This document shows, piece by piece, positions 1-13,500 of a DNA stretch of 64,000 nt (positions within the stretch are counted from its first letter, which is position 1; every line of letters begins with the position of its first letter). Both the position numbers and the translations under genes were made by a program. The stretch lies in assembly GCA_963513935.1 (NCBI GenBank), contig OY740769.1, positions 107,549,762 through 107,613,761 of the forward strand, written 5' to 3'. The notes beneath the pieces are model-generated. The model was not told the origin of the DNA. It ran no database searches and was given only the letters and a program-made list of their open reading frames with translations. Origin of the DNA: Aphrophora alni (lineage: Eukaryota > Arthropoda > Insecta > Hemiptera > Aphrophoridae).

Positions 1-3000
1 TGGCTAAACTATGATTAGTAAGTTAAGAAATCACGAATTGACGAAAACAACTGGCTAAACTATGATTAGTAAGTCAAGTATTCACGAATTGATGAAATCA
101 ACTGGCTAAACTATGATTAGTAAGTCAAGAATTCACGAATTGATGAAAACAACTGGTTAAACTATGATTAGTAAGTCAAGAAATCACGAATTGACGAAAA
201 CAACTGGTTAAACTATGATTAGTAAGTCAAGAAATCACGAATTGATGAAATCAACTGGCTAAACTATGATTAGTAAGTCAAGAATTCACGAATTGATGAA
301 ATCAACTGGCTAAACTATGATTAGTAAGTCAAGAATTCACGAATTGATGAAAACAACTGGCTAAACTATGATTAGTAAGTTAAGAATTCACGAATTGATG
401 AAATCAACTGGCTAAACTATGATTTGTAAGTTAAGAATTCACGAATTGACGAAATCAACTGATTAAACTATGATTAGTAAGTCAAGAATTCACGAATTGA
501 TGAAATCAACTGATTAAACTATGATTAGTAAGTCAAGAATTCACGAATTGACGAAATCAACTGATTAAACTATGATTAGTAAGTCAAGAATTCACGAATT
601 GACGAAATCAACTGGCTAAACTATGATTAGTAAGTCAAGAATTCACGAATTGATGAAATCAACTGATTAAACTATGATTAGTAAGTCAAGAATTCACGAA
701 TTGACGAAATCAACTGGCTAAACTATGATTAGTAAGTTAAGAAATCACGAATTGACGAAAACAACTGGCTAAACTATGATTAGTAAGTCAAGTATTCACG
801 AATTGATGAAATCAACTGGCTAAACTATGATTAGTAAGTCAAGAATTGACGAATTGATGAAAACAACTGGTTAAACTATGATTAGTAAGTCAAGAATTCA
901 CGAATTGATGAAATCAACTGGCTAAACTATGATTAGTAAGTCAAGAATTCACGAATTGATGAAATCAACTGGCTAAACTATGATTAGTAAGTCAAGAATT
1001 CACGAATTGATGAAAACAACTGGCTAAACTATGATTAGTAAGTTAAGAATTCACGAATTGATGAAAACAACTGATTAAACTATGATTAGTAAGTCAAGAA
1101 TTCACGAATTGATGAAAACAACTGGCTAAACTATGATTAGTAAGTCAAGAATTCACGAATTGACGAAATCAACTGATTAAACTATGATTAGTAAGTCAAG
1201 AATTCACGAATTGATGAAATCAACTGATTAAACTATGATTAGTAAGTCAAGAATTCACGAATTGACGAAATCAACTGGCTAAACTATGATTAGTAAGTTA
1301 AGAAATCACGAATTGACGAAAACAACTGGCTAAACTATGATTAGTAAGTCAAGTATTCACGAATTGATGAAATCAACTGGCTAAACTATGATTAGTAAGT
1401 CAAGAATTCACGAATTGATGAAAACAACTGGTTAAACTATGATTAGTAAGTCAAGAAATCACGAATTGACGAAAACAACTGGCTAAACTATGATTAGTAA
1501 GTCAAGAATTCACGAATTGATGAAATCAACTGGCTAAACTATGATTAGTAAGTCAAGAAATCACGAATTGATGAAATCAACTGGCTAAACTATGATTAGT
1601 AAGTCAAGAATTCACGAATTGACGAAATCAACTGATTAAACTATGATTAGTAAGTCAAGTATTCACGAATTGATGAAATCAACTGGCTAAACTATGATTA
1701 GTAAGTCAAGAATTCACGAATTGATGAAAACAACAGGCTAAACTATGATTAGTAAGTCAAGAATTCACGAATTGACGAAATCAACTAATTAAACTATGAT
1801 TAGTAAGTCAAGAATTCACGAATTGACGAAAACAACTGGCTAAACTATGATTAGTAAGTCAAGAATTCACGAATTGATGAAATGAACTGGCTAAACTATG
1901 ATTAGTAAGTCAAGAATTCACGAATTGATGAAAACAACTGGCTAAACTATGATTAGTAAGTTAAGAATTCACGAATTGATGAAAACATCTGATTAAACTA
2001 TGATTAGTAAGTCAAGAATTCACGAATTGATGAAATCAACTGGCTAAACTATGATTAGTAAGTCAAGAATTCACGAATTGATGAAATCAACTGGCTAAAC
2101 TATGATTAGTAAGTCAAGAATTCACGAATTGATGAAATCAACTGGCTAAACTATGATTAGTAAGTCAAGAATTCACGAATTGATGAAATCAACTGGCTAA
2201 ACTATGATTAGTAAGTCAAGAATTCACGAATTGATGAAATCAACTGGCTAAACTATGATTAGTAAGTCAAGAATTCACGAATTGATGAAAACAACTGGCT
2301 AAACTATGATTAGTAAGTCAAGAATTCACGAATTGATGAAATCAACTGGCTAAACTATGATTAGTAAGTCAAGAATTCCCGAATTGATGAAATCAACTGG
2401 CTAAACTATGATTAGTAAGTCAAGAATTCACGAATTGATGAAATCAACTGGCTAAACTATGATTAGTACGTCAAGAATTCACGAATTGACGAAATCAACT
2501 GGCTAAACTATGATTAGTAAGTCAAGAATTCACGAATTGATGAAATCAACTGGCTAAACTATGATTATTAAGTCAAGTATTCACGAATTGATGAAATCAA
2601 CTGGCTAAACTATGATTAGTAAGTCAAGAATTCACGAATTGATGAAATCAACTGGCTAAACTATGATTAGTAAGTCAAGAATTCACGAATTGATGAAATC
2701 AACTGGCTAAACTATGATTAGTAAGTCAAGAATTCACGAATTGATGAAAACAACTGGCTAAACTATGATTAGTAAGTCAAGAATTCACGAATTGATGAAA
2801 TCAACTGGCTAAACTATGATTAGTAAGTCAAGAATTCACGAATTGATGAAATCAACTGGCTAAACTATGATTAGTAAGTCAAGAATTCACGAATTGATGA
2901 AATCAACTTACTAAACTATGATTAGTAAGTCAAGAATTCACGAATTGACGAAATCAACTGGCTAAACTATGATTAGTAAGTCATGAATTCACGAATTGAT

Positions 3001-6000
3001 GAAATCAACTGGCTAAACTATGATTAGTAAGTCAAGTATTCACGAATTGATGAAATCAACTGGCTAAACTATGATTAGTAAGTCAAGAATTCACGAATTG
3101 ATGAAATCAACTGGCTAAACTATGATTAGTAAGTCAAGAATTCACGAATTGATGAAAACAACTGGCTAAACTATGATTAGTAAGTTAAGAATTCACGAAT
3201 TGATGAAAACAACTGATTAAACTATGATTAGTAAGTCAAGAATTCACGAATTGATGAAAACAACTGGCTAAACTATGATTAGTAAGTCAAGAATTCACGA
3301 ATTGACGAAATCAACTGATTAAACTATGATTAGTAAGTCAAGAATTCACGAATTGATGAAATCAACTGATTAAACTATGATTCTTAAGTCAAGAATTCAC
3401 GAATTGACGAAATCAACTGGCTAAACTATGATTAGTAAGTTAAGAAATCACGAATTGACGAAAACAACTGGCTAAACTATGATTAGTAAGTCAAGTATTC
3501 ACGAATTGATGAAATCAACTGGCTAAACTATGATTAGTAAGTCAAGAATTCACGATTTGAAGAAAACAACTGGGTAAACTATGATTAGTAAGTCAAGAAA
3601 TCACGAATTGACGAAAACAACTGGTTAAACTATGATTAGTAAGTCAAGAAATCACGAATTGATGAAATCAACTGGCTAAACTATGATTAGTAAGTCAAGA
3701 ATTCACGAATTGATGAAATCAACTGGCTAAACTATGATTAGTAAGTCAAGAATTCACGAATTGATGAAAACAACTGGCTAAACTATGATTAGTAAGTTAA
3801 GAATTCACGAATTGATGAAAACAACTGATTAAACTATGATTAGTAAGTCAAGAATTCACGAATTGATGAAAACAACTGGCTAAACTATGATTAGTAAGTC
3901 AAGAATTCACGAATTGACGAAATCAACTGATTAAACTATGATTAGTAAGTCAAGAATTCACGAATTGATGAAATCAACTGATTAAACTATGATTAGTAAG
4001 TCAAGAATTCACGAATTGACGAAATCAACTGATTAAACTATGATTAGTAAGTCAAGAATTCACGAATTGACGAAATCAACTGATTAAACTATGATTAGTA
4101 AGTCAAGAATTCACGAATTGATGAAATCAACTGATTAAACTACGATTAGTAAGTCAAGAATTCACGAATTGACGAAATCAACTGGCTAAACTATGATTAG
4201 TAAGTTAAGAAATCACGAATTGACGAAAACAACTGGCTAAACTATGATTAGTAAGTCAAGTATTCACGAATTGATGAAATCAACTGGCTAAACTATGATT
4301 AGTAAGTCAAGAATTCACGAATTGAAGAAAACAACTGGTTAAACTATGATTAGTAAGTCAAGAAATCACGAATTGACGAAAACAACTGGCTAAACTATGA
4401 TTAGTAAGTCAAGAATTCACGAATTGATGAAATCAACTGGCTAAACTATGATTAGTAAGTCAAGAATTCACGAATTGATGAAATCAACTGGCTAAACTAT
4501 GATTAGTAAGTCAAGAATTCACGAATTGATGAAATCAACTGGCTAAACTATGATTAGTAAGTCAAGAATTCACGAATTGATGAAATCAACTGGCTAAACT
4601 ATGATTAGTAAGTCAAGAATTCACGAATTGATGAAATCAACTGGCTAAACTATGATTAGTAAGTCAAGAATTCACGAATTGATGAAAACAACTGGCTAAA
4701 CTATGATTAGTAAGTCAAGAATTCACGAATTGATGAAATCAACTGGCTAAACTATGATTAGTAATTCAAGAATTCACGAATTGATGAAATCAACTGGCTA
4801 AACTATGATTAGTAAGTCAAGAATTCACGAATTGATGAAATCAACTGGCTAAACTATAATTAGTACGTCAAGAATTCACGAATTGACGAAATCAACTGGC
4901 TAAACTATGATTAGTAAGTCAAGAATTCACGAATTGATGAAATCAACTGGCTAAACTATGATTAGTAAGTCAAGTATTGACGAATTGATGAAATCAACTG
5001 GCTAAACTATGATTAGTAAGTCAAGAATTCACGAATTGATGAAATCAACTGGCTAAACTATGATTAGTAAGTCAAGAATTCACGAATTGATGAAAACAAC
5101 TGGCTAAACTATGATTAGTAAGTTAAGAATTCACGAATTGATGAAAACAACTGATTAAACTATGATTAGTAAGTCAAGAATTCACGAATTGATGAAAACA
5201 ACTGGCTAAACTATGATTTGTAAGTCAAGAATTCACGAATTGACGAAATCAACTGATTAAACTATGATTAGTAAGTCAAGAATTCACGAATTGATGAAAT
5301 CAACTGATTAAACTATGATTAGTAAGTCAAGAATTCACGAATTGACGAAATCAACTGGCTAAACTATGATTAGTAAGTTAAGAAATCACGAATTGACGAA
5401 AACAACTGGCTAAACTATGATTAGTAAGTCAAGTATTCACGAATTGATGAAATCAACTGGCTAAACTATGATTAGTAAGTCAAGAATTCACGAATTTTAT
5501 TGATGAAAACAACTGGTTAAACTATGATTAGTAAGTCAAGAAATCACGAATTGACGAAAACAACTGGTTAAACTATGATTAGTAAGTCAAGAAATCACGA
5601 ATTGATGAAATCAACTGGCTAAACTATGATTAGTAAGTCAAGAATTCACGAATTGATGAAATCAACTGGCTAAACTATGATTAGTAAGTCAAGAATTCAC
5701 GAATTGATGAAAACAACTGGCTAAACTATGATTAGTAAGTTAAGAATTCACGAATTGATGAAAACAACTGATTAAACTATGATTAGTAAGTCAAGAATTC
5801 ACGAATTGATGAAAACAACTGGCTAAACTATGATTAGTAAGTCAAGAATTCACGAATTGACGAAATCAACTGATTAAACTATGATTAGTAAGTAAAGAAT
5901 TCACGAATTGACGAAACCAACTGGCTAAACTATGATTAGTAAGTCAAGAATTCACGAATTGATGAAATCAACTGGCTAAACTATGATTAGTAAGTCAAGA

Positions 6001-7420
6001 ATTCACGAATTGATGAAAACAACTAGCTAAACTATGATTAGTAAGTCAAGTATTCACGAATTGACGAAAACAACTGGCTAAACTATGATTAGTAAGTCAA
6101 GTATTCACGAATTAATGAAAACAACTGGTTAAACTATGATTAGTAAGTCAAGAATTCACGAATTGATGAAATCAACTGGCTAAACTATGATTAGTAAGTC
6201 AAGAATTCACGAATTGATGAAATCAACTGGCTAAACTATGATTAGTAAGTCAAGAATTCACGAATTGATGAAATCAACTGGCTAAACTATGATTAGTAAG
6301 TCAAGAATTCACGAATTGACGAAATCAACTGGCTAAACTATGATTAGTAAGTCAAGAATTCACGAATTGATGAAATCAACTGGCTAAACTATGATTAGTA
6401 AGTCAAGTATTCACGAATTGATGAAATCAACTGGCTAAACTATGATTAGTAAGTCAAGAATTCACGAATTGATGAAATCAACTGGCTAAACTATGATTAG
6501 TAAGTCAAGAATTCACGAATTGATGAAAACAACTGGCTAAACTATGATTAGTAAGTTAAGAATTCACGAATTGATGAAAACAACTGATTAAACTATGATT
6601 AGTAAGTCAAGAATTCACGAATTGATGAAAACAACTGGCTAAACTATGATTAGTAAGTCAAGAATTCACGAATTGACGAAATCAACTGATTAAACTATGA
6701 TTAGTAAGTCAAGAATTCACGAATTGATGAAATCAACTGATTAAACTATGATTAGTAAGTCAAGAATTCACGAATTGACGAAATCAACTGATTAAACTAT
6801 GATTAGTAAGTCAAGAATTCACGAATTGACGAAATCAACTGATTAAACTATGATTAGTAAGTCAAGAATTCACGAATTGATGAAATCAACTGATTAAACT
6901 ATGATTAGTAAGTCAAGAATTCACGAATTGACGAAATCAACTGGCTAAACTATGATTAGTAAGTTAAGAAATCACGAATTGACGAAAACAACTGGCTAAA
7001 CTATGATTAGTAAGTCAAGTATTCACGAATTGATGAAATAAACTGGCTAAACTATGATTAGTAAGTCAAGAATTCACGAATTGATGAAAACAACTGGTTA
7101 AACTATGATTAGTAAGTCAAGAAATCACGAATTGACGAAAACAACTGGCTAAACTATGATTAGTAAGTCAAGAATTCACGAATTGATGAAATCAACTGGC
7201 TAAACTATGATTAGTAAGTCAAGAATTCACGAATTGATGAAATCAACTGGCTAAACTATGATTAGTAAGTCAAGAATTCACGAATTGATGAAATCAACTG
7301 GCTAAACTATGATTAGTAAGTCAAGAATTCACGAATTGATGAAATCAACTGGCTAAACTATGATTAGTAAGTCAAGAATTCACGAATTGATGAAATCAAC
7401 TGGCTAAACTATGATTAGTA

Positions 7421-8746
7421 AGTCAATAATTCACGAATTGATGAAAACAACTGGCTAAACTATGATTAGTAAGACAAGAATTCACGAATTGATGAAATCA
7501 ACTGGCTAAACTATGATTAGTAAGTCAAGAATTCACGAATTGATGAAATCAACTGGCTAAACTATGATTAGTAAGTCAAGAATTCACGAATTGATGAAAT
7601 CAACTTACTAAACTATGATTAGTAAGTCAAGAATTCACGAATTGACGAAATCAACTGGCTAAACTATGATTAGTAAGTCATGAATTCACGAATTGATGAA
7701 ATCAACTGGCTAAACTATGATTAGTAAGTCAAGTATTCACGAATTGATGAAATCAACTGGCTAAACTATGATTAGTAAGTCAAGAATTCACGAATTGATG
7801 AAATCAACTGGCTAAACTATGATTAGTAAGTCAAGAATTCACGAATTGATGAAAACAACTGGCTAAACTATGATTAGTAAGTTAAGAATTCACGAATTGA
7901 TGAAAACAACTGATTAAACTATGATTAGTAAGTCAAGAATTCACGAATTGATGAAAACAACTGGCTAAACTATGATTAGTAAGTTAAGAATTCACGAATT
8001 GATGAAAACAACTGATTAAACTATGATTAGTAAGTCAAGAATTCACGAATTGATGAAATCAACTGGCTAAACTATGATTAGTAAGTCAATAATTCACGAA
8101 TTGATGAAAACAACTGGCTAAACTATGATTAGTAAGACAAGAATTCACGAATTGATGAAATCAACTGGCTAAACTATGATTAGTAAGTCAAGAATTCACG
8201 AATTGATGAAATCAACTGGCTAAACTATGATTAGTAAGTCAAGAATTCACGAATTGATGAAATCAACTTACTAAACTATGATTAGTAAGTCAAGAATTCA
8301 CGAATTGACGAAATCAACTGGCTAAACTATGATTAGTAAGTCATGAATTCACGAATTGATGAAATCAACTGGCTAAACTATGATTAGTAAGTCAAGTATT
8401 CACGAATTGATGAAATCAACTGGCTAAACTATGATTAGTAAGTCAAGAATTCACGAATTGATGAAATCAACTGGCTAAACTATGATTAGTAAGTCAAGAA
8501 TTCACGAATTGATGAAAACAACTGGCTAAACTATGATTAGTAAGTTAAGAATTCACGAATTGATGAAAACAACTGATTAAACTATGATTAGTAAGTCAAG
8601 AATTCACGAATTGATGAAAACAACTGGCTAAACTATGATTAGTAAGTCAAGAATTCACGAATTGACGAAATCAACTGATTAAACTATGATTAGTAAGTCA
8701 AGAATTCACGAATTGATGAAATCAACTGATTAAACTATGATTAGTA
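7421..8746. repeat. 663-bp (13-monomer) local tandem duplication
   Basis: The rare variant AGTCAATAAT occurs at 7,421 and again at 8,084, exactly 13 monomers later, followed each time by the same run of variants (AAGACAAG, then the ACTTACTAAAC monomer, then TCATGAATTC). The related block at 31 kb has the variant only once, at 31,090. The duplication therefore arose in this copy, or was lost in the other, after the two separated. Boundaries are approximate to about one monomer. Confidence 0.8.
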
Positions 8747-10560
8747 AGTCAAGAATTTACGAATTGACGAAATCAACTGGCTAAACTATGAATAGTAAGT
8801 TAAGAAATCACGAATTGACGAAAACAACTGGCTAAACTATGATTAGTAAGTCAAGTATTCACGAATTGATGAAATCAACTGGCTAAACTATGATTAGTAA
8901 GTTAAGAATTCACGATTTGAAGAAAACAACTGGGTAAACTATGATTAGTAAGTCAAGAAATCACGAATTGACGAAAACAACTGGTTAAACTATGATTAGT
9001 AAGTCAAGAAATCACGAATTGATGAAATCAACTGGCTAAACTATGATTAGTAAGTCAAGAATTCACGAATTGATGAAATCAACTGGCTAAACTATGATTA
9101 GTAAGTCAAGAATTCACGAATTGATGAAAACAACTGGCTAAACTATGATTAGTAACTTAAGAATTCACGAATTGATGAAAACAACTGATTAAACTATGAT
9201 TACTAAGTCAAGAATTCACGAATTGATGAAAACAACTGGCTAAACTATGATTAGTAAGTCAAGAATTCACGAATTGACGAAATCAACTGATTAAACTATG
9301 ATTAGTAAGTCAAGAATTCACGAATTGATGAAATCAACTGATTAAACTATGATTAGTAAGTCAAGAATTCACGAATTGACGAAATCAACTGATTAAACTA
9401 TGATTAGTAAGTCAAGAATTCACGAATTGACGAAATCAACTGATTAAACTATGATTAGTAAGTCAAGAATTCACGAATTGATGAAATCAACTGATTAAAC
9501 TATGATTAGTAAGTCAAGAATTCACGAATTGACGAAATCAACTGGCTAAACTATGATTAGTAAGTTAAGAAATCACGAATTGACGAAAACAACTGGCTAA
9601 ACTATGATTAGTAAGTCAAGTATTCACGAATTGATGAAATCAACTGGCTAAACTATGATTAGTAAGTCAAGAATTCACGAATTGAAGAAAACAACTGGTT
9701 AAACTATGATTAGTAAGTCAAGAAATCACGAATTGACGAAAACAACTGGCTAAACTATGATTAGTAAGTCAAGAATTCACGAATTGATGAAATCAACTGG
9801 CTAAACTATGATTAGTAAGTCAAGAATTCACGAATTGATGAAATCAACTGGCTAAACTATGATTAGTAAGTCAAGAATTCACGAATTGATGAAATCAACT
9901 GGCTAAACTATGATTAGTAAGTCAAGAATTCACGAATTGATGAAATCAACTGGCTAAACTATGATTAGTAAGTCAAGAATTCACGAATTGATGAAATCAA
10001 CTGGCTAAACTATGATTAGTAAGTCAAGAATTCACGAATTGATGAAAACAACTGGCTAAACTATGATTAGTAAGTCAAGAATTCACGAATTGATGAAATC
10101 AACTGGCTAAACTATGATTAGTAAGTCAAGAATTCCCGAATTGATGAAATCAACTGGCTAAACTATGATTAGTAAGTCAAGAATTCACGAATTGATGAAA
10201 TCAACCGGCTAAACTATGATTAGTACGTCAAGAATTCACGAATTGACGAAATCAACTGGCTAAACTATGATTAGTAAGTCAAGAATTCACGAATTGATGA
10301 AATCAACTGGCTAAACTATGATTATTAAGTCAAGTATTGACGAATTGATGAAATCAACTGGCTAAACTATGATTAGTAAGTCAAGAATTCACGAATTGAT
10401 GAAATCAACTGGCTAAACTATGATTAGTAAGTCAAGAATTCACGAATTGATGAAAACAACTGGCTAAACTATGATTAGTAAGTTAAGAATTCACGAATTG
10501 ATGAAAACAACTGATTAAACTATGATTAGTAAGTCAAGAATTCACGAATTGATGAAAACA

Positions 10561-13500
10561 ACTGGCTAAACTATGATTAGTAAGTCAAGAATTCACGAAT
10601 TGACGAAATCAACTGATTAAACTATGATTAGTAAGTCAAGAATTCACGAATTGATGAAATCAACTGATTAAACTATGATTAGTAAGTCAAGAATTCACGA
10701 ATTGACGAAATCAACTGGCTAAACTATGATTAGTAAGTTAAGAAATCACGAATTGACGAAAACAACTGGCTAAACTATGATTAGTAAGTCAAGTATTCAC
10801 GAATTGATGAAATCAACTGGCTAAACTATGATTAGTAAGTCAAGAATTCACGAATTGATGAAAACAACTGGTTAAACTATGATTAGTAAGTCAAGAAATC
10901 ACGAATTGACGAAAACAACTGGTTAAACTATGATTAGTAAGTCAAGAAATCACGAATTGATGAAATCAACTGGCTAAACTATGATTAGTAAGTCAAGAAT
11001 TCACGAATTGATGAAATCAACTGGCTAAACTATGATTAGTAAGTCAAGAATTCACGAATTGATGAAAACAACTGGCTAAACTATGATTAGTAAGTTAAGA
11101 ATTCACGAATTGATGAAATCAACTGGCTAAACTATGATTTGTAAGTTAAGAATTCACGAATTGACGAAATCAACTGATTAAACTATGATTAGTAAGTCAA
11201 GAATTCACGAATTGATGAAATCAACTGATTAAACTATGATTAGTAAGTCAAGAATTCACGAATTGACGAAATCAACTGATTAAACTATGATTAGTAAGTC
11301 AAGAATTCACGAATTGACGAAATCAACTGGCTAAACTATGATTAGTAAGTCAAGAATTCACGAATTGATGAAATCAACTGATTAAACTATGATTAGTAAG
11401 TCAAGAATTCACGAATTGACGAAATCAACTGGCTAAACTATGATTAGTAAGTTAAGAAATCACGAATTGACGAAAACAACTGGCTAAACTATGATTAGTA
11501 AGTCAAGTATTCACGAATTGATGAAATCAACTGGCTAAACTATGATTAGTAAGTCAAGAATTGACGAATTGATGAAAACAACTGGTTAAACTATGATTAG
11601 TAAGTCAAGAATTCACGAATTGATGAAATCAACTGGCTAAACTATGATTAGTAAGTCAAGAATTCACGAATTGATGAAATCAACTGGCTAAACTATGATT
11701 AGTAAGTCAAGAATTCACGAATTGATGAAAACAACTGGCTAAACTATGATTAGTAAGTTAAGAATTCACGAATTGATGAAAACAACTGATTAAACTATGA
11801 TTAGTAAGTCAAGAATTCACGAATTGATGAAAACAACTGGCTAAACTATGATTAGTAAGTCAAGAATTCACGAATTGACGAAATCAACTGATTAAACTAT
11901 GATTAGTAAGTCAAGAATTCACGAATTGATGAAATCAACTGATTAAACTATGATTAGTAAGTCAAGAATTCACGAATTGACGAAATCAACTGGCTAAACT
12001 ATGATTAGTAAGTTAAGAAATCACGAATTGACGAAAACAACTGGCTAAACTATGATTAGTAAGTCAAGTATTCACGAATTGATGAAATCAACTGGCTAAA
12101 CTATGATTAGTAAGTCAAGAATTCACGAATTGATGAAAACAACTGGTTAAACTATGATTAGTAAGTCAAGAAATCACGAATTGACGAAAACAACTGGCTA
12201 AACTATGATTAGTAAGTCAAGAATTCACGAATTGATGAAATCAACTGGCTAAACTATGATTAGTAAGTCAAGAAATCACGAATTGATGAAATCAACTGGC
12301 TAAACTATGATTAGTAAGTCAAGAATTCACGAATTGACGAAATCAACTGATTAAACTATGATTAGTAAGTCAAGTATTCACGAATTGATGAAATCAACTG
12401 GCTAAACTATGATTAGTAAGTCAAGAATTCACGAATTGATGAAAACAACAGGCTAAACTATGATTAGTAAGTCAAGAATTCACGAATTGACGAAATCAAC
12501 TAATTAAACTATGATTAGTAAGTCAAGAATTCACGAATTGACGAAAACAACTGGCTAAACTATGATTAGTAAGTCAAGAATTCACGAATTGATGAAATGA
12601 ACTGGCTAAACTATGATTAGTAAGTCAAGAATTCACAAATTGATGAAAACAACTGGCTAAACTATGATTAGTAAGTTAAGAATTCACGAATTGATGAAAA
12701 CATCTGATTAAACTATGATTAGTAAGTCAAGAATTCACGAATTGATGAAATCAACTGGCTAAACTATGATTAGTAAGTCAAGAATTCACGAATTGATGAA
12801 ATCAACTGGCTAAACTATGATTAGTAAGTCAAGAATTCACGAATTGATGAAATCAACTGGCTAAACTATGATTAGTAAGTCAAGAATTCACGAATTGATG
12901 AAATCAACTGGCTAAACTATGATTAGTAAGTCAAGAATTCACGAATTGATGAAATCAACTGGCTAAACTATGATTAGTAAGTCAAGAATTCACGAATTGA
13001 TGAAAACAACTGGCTAAACTATGATTAGTAAGTCAAGAATTCACGAATTGATGAAATCAACTGGCTAAACTATGATTAGTAAGTCAAGAATTCCCGAATT
13101 GATGAAATCAACTGGCTAAACTATGATTAGTAAGTCAAGAATTCACGAATTGATGAAATCAACTGGCTAAACTATGATTAGTACGTCAAGAATTCACGAA
13201 TTGACGAAATCAACTGGCTAAACTATGATTAGTAAGTCAAGAATTCACGAATTGATGAAATCAACTGGCTAAACTATGATTATTAAGTCAAGTATTCACG
13301 AATTGATGAAATCAACTGGCTAAACTATGATTAGTAAGTCAAGAATTCACGAATTGATGAAATCAACTGGCTAAACTATGATTAGTAAGTCAAGAATTCA
13401 CGAATTGATGAAATCAACTGGCTAAACTATGATTAGTAAGTCAAGAATTCACGAATTGATGAAAACAACTGGCTAAACTATGATTAGTAAGTCAAGAATT

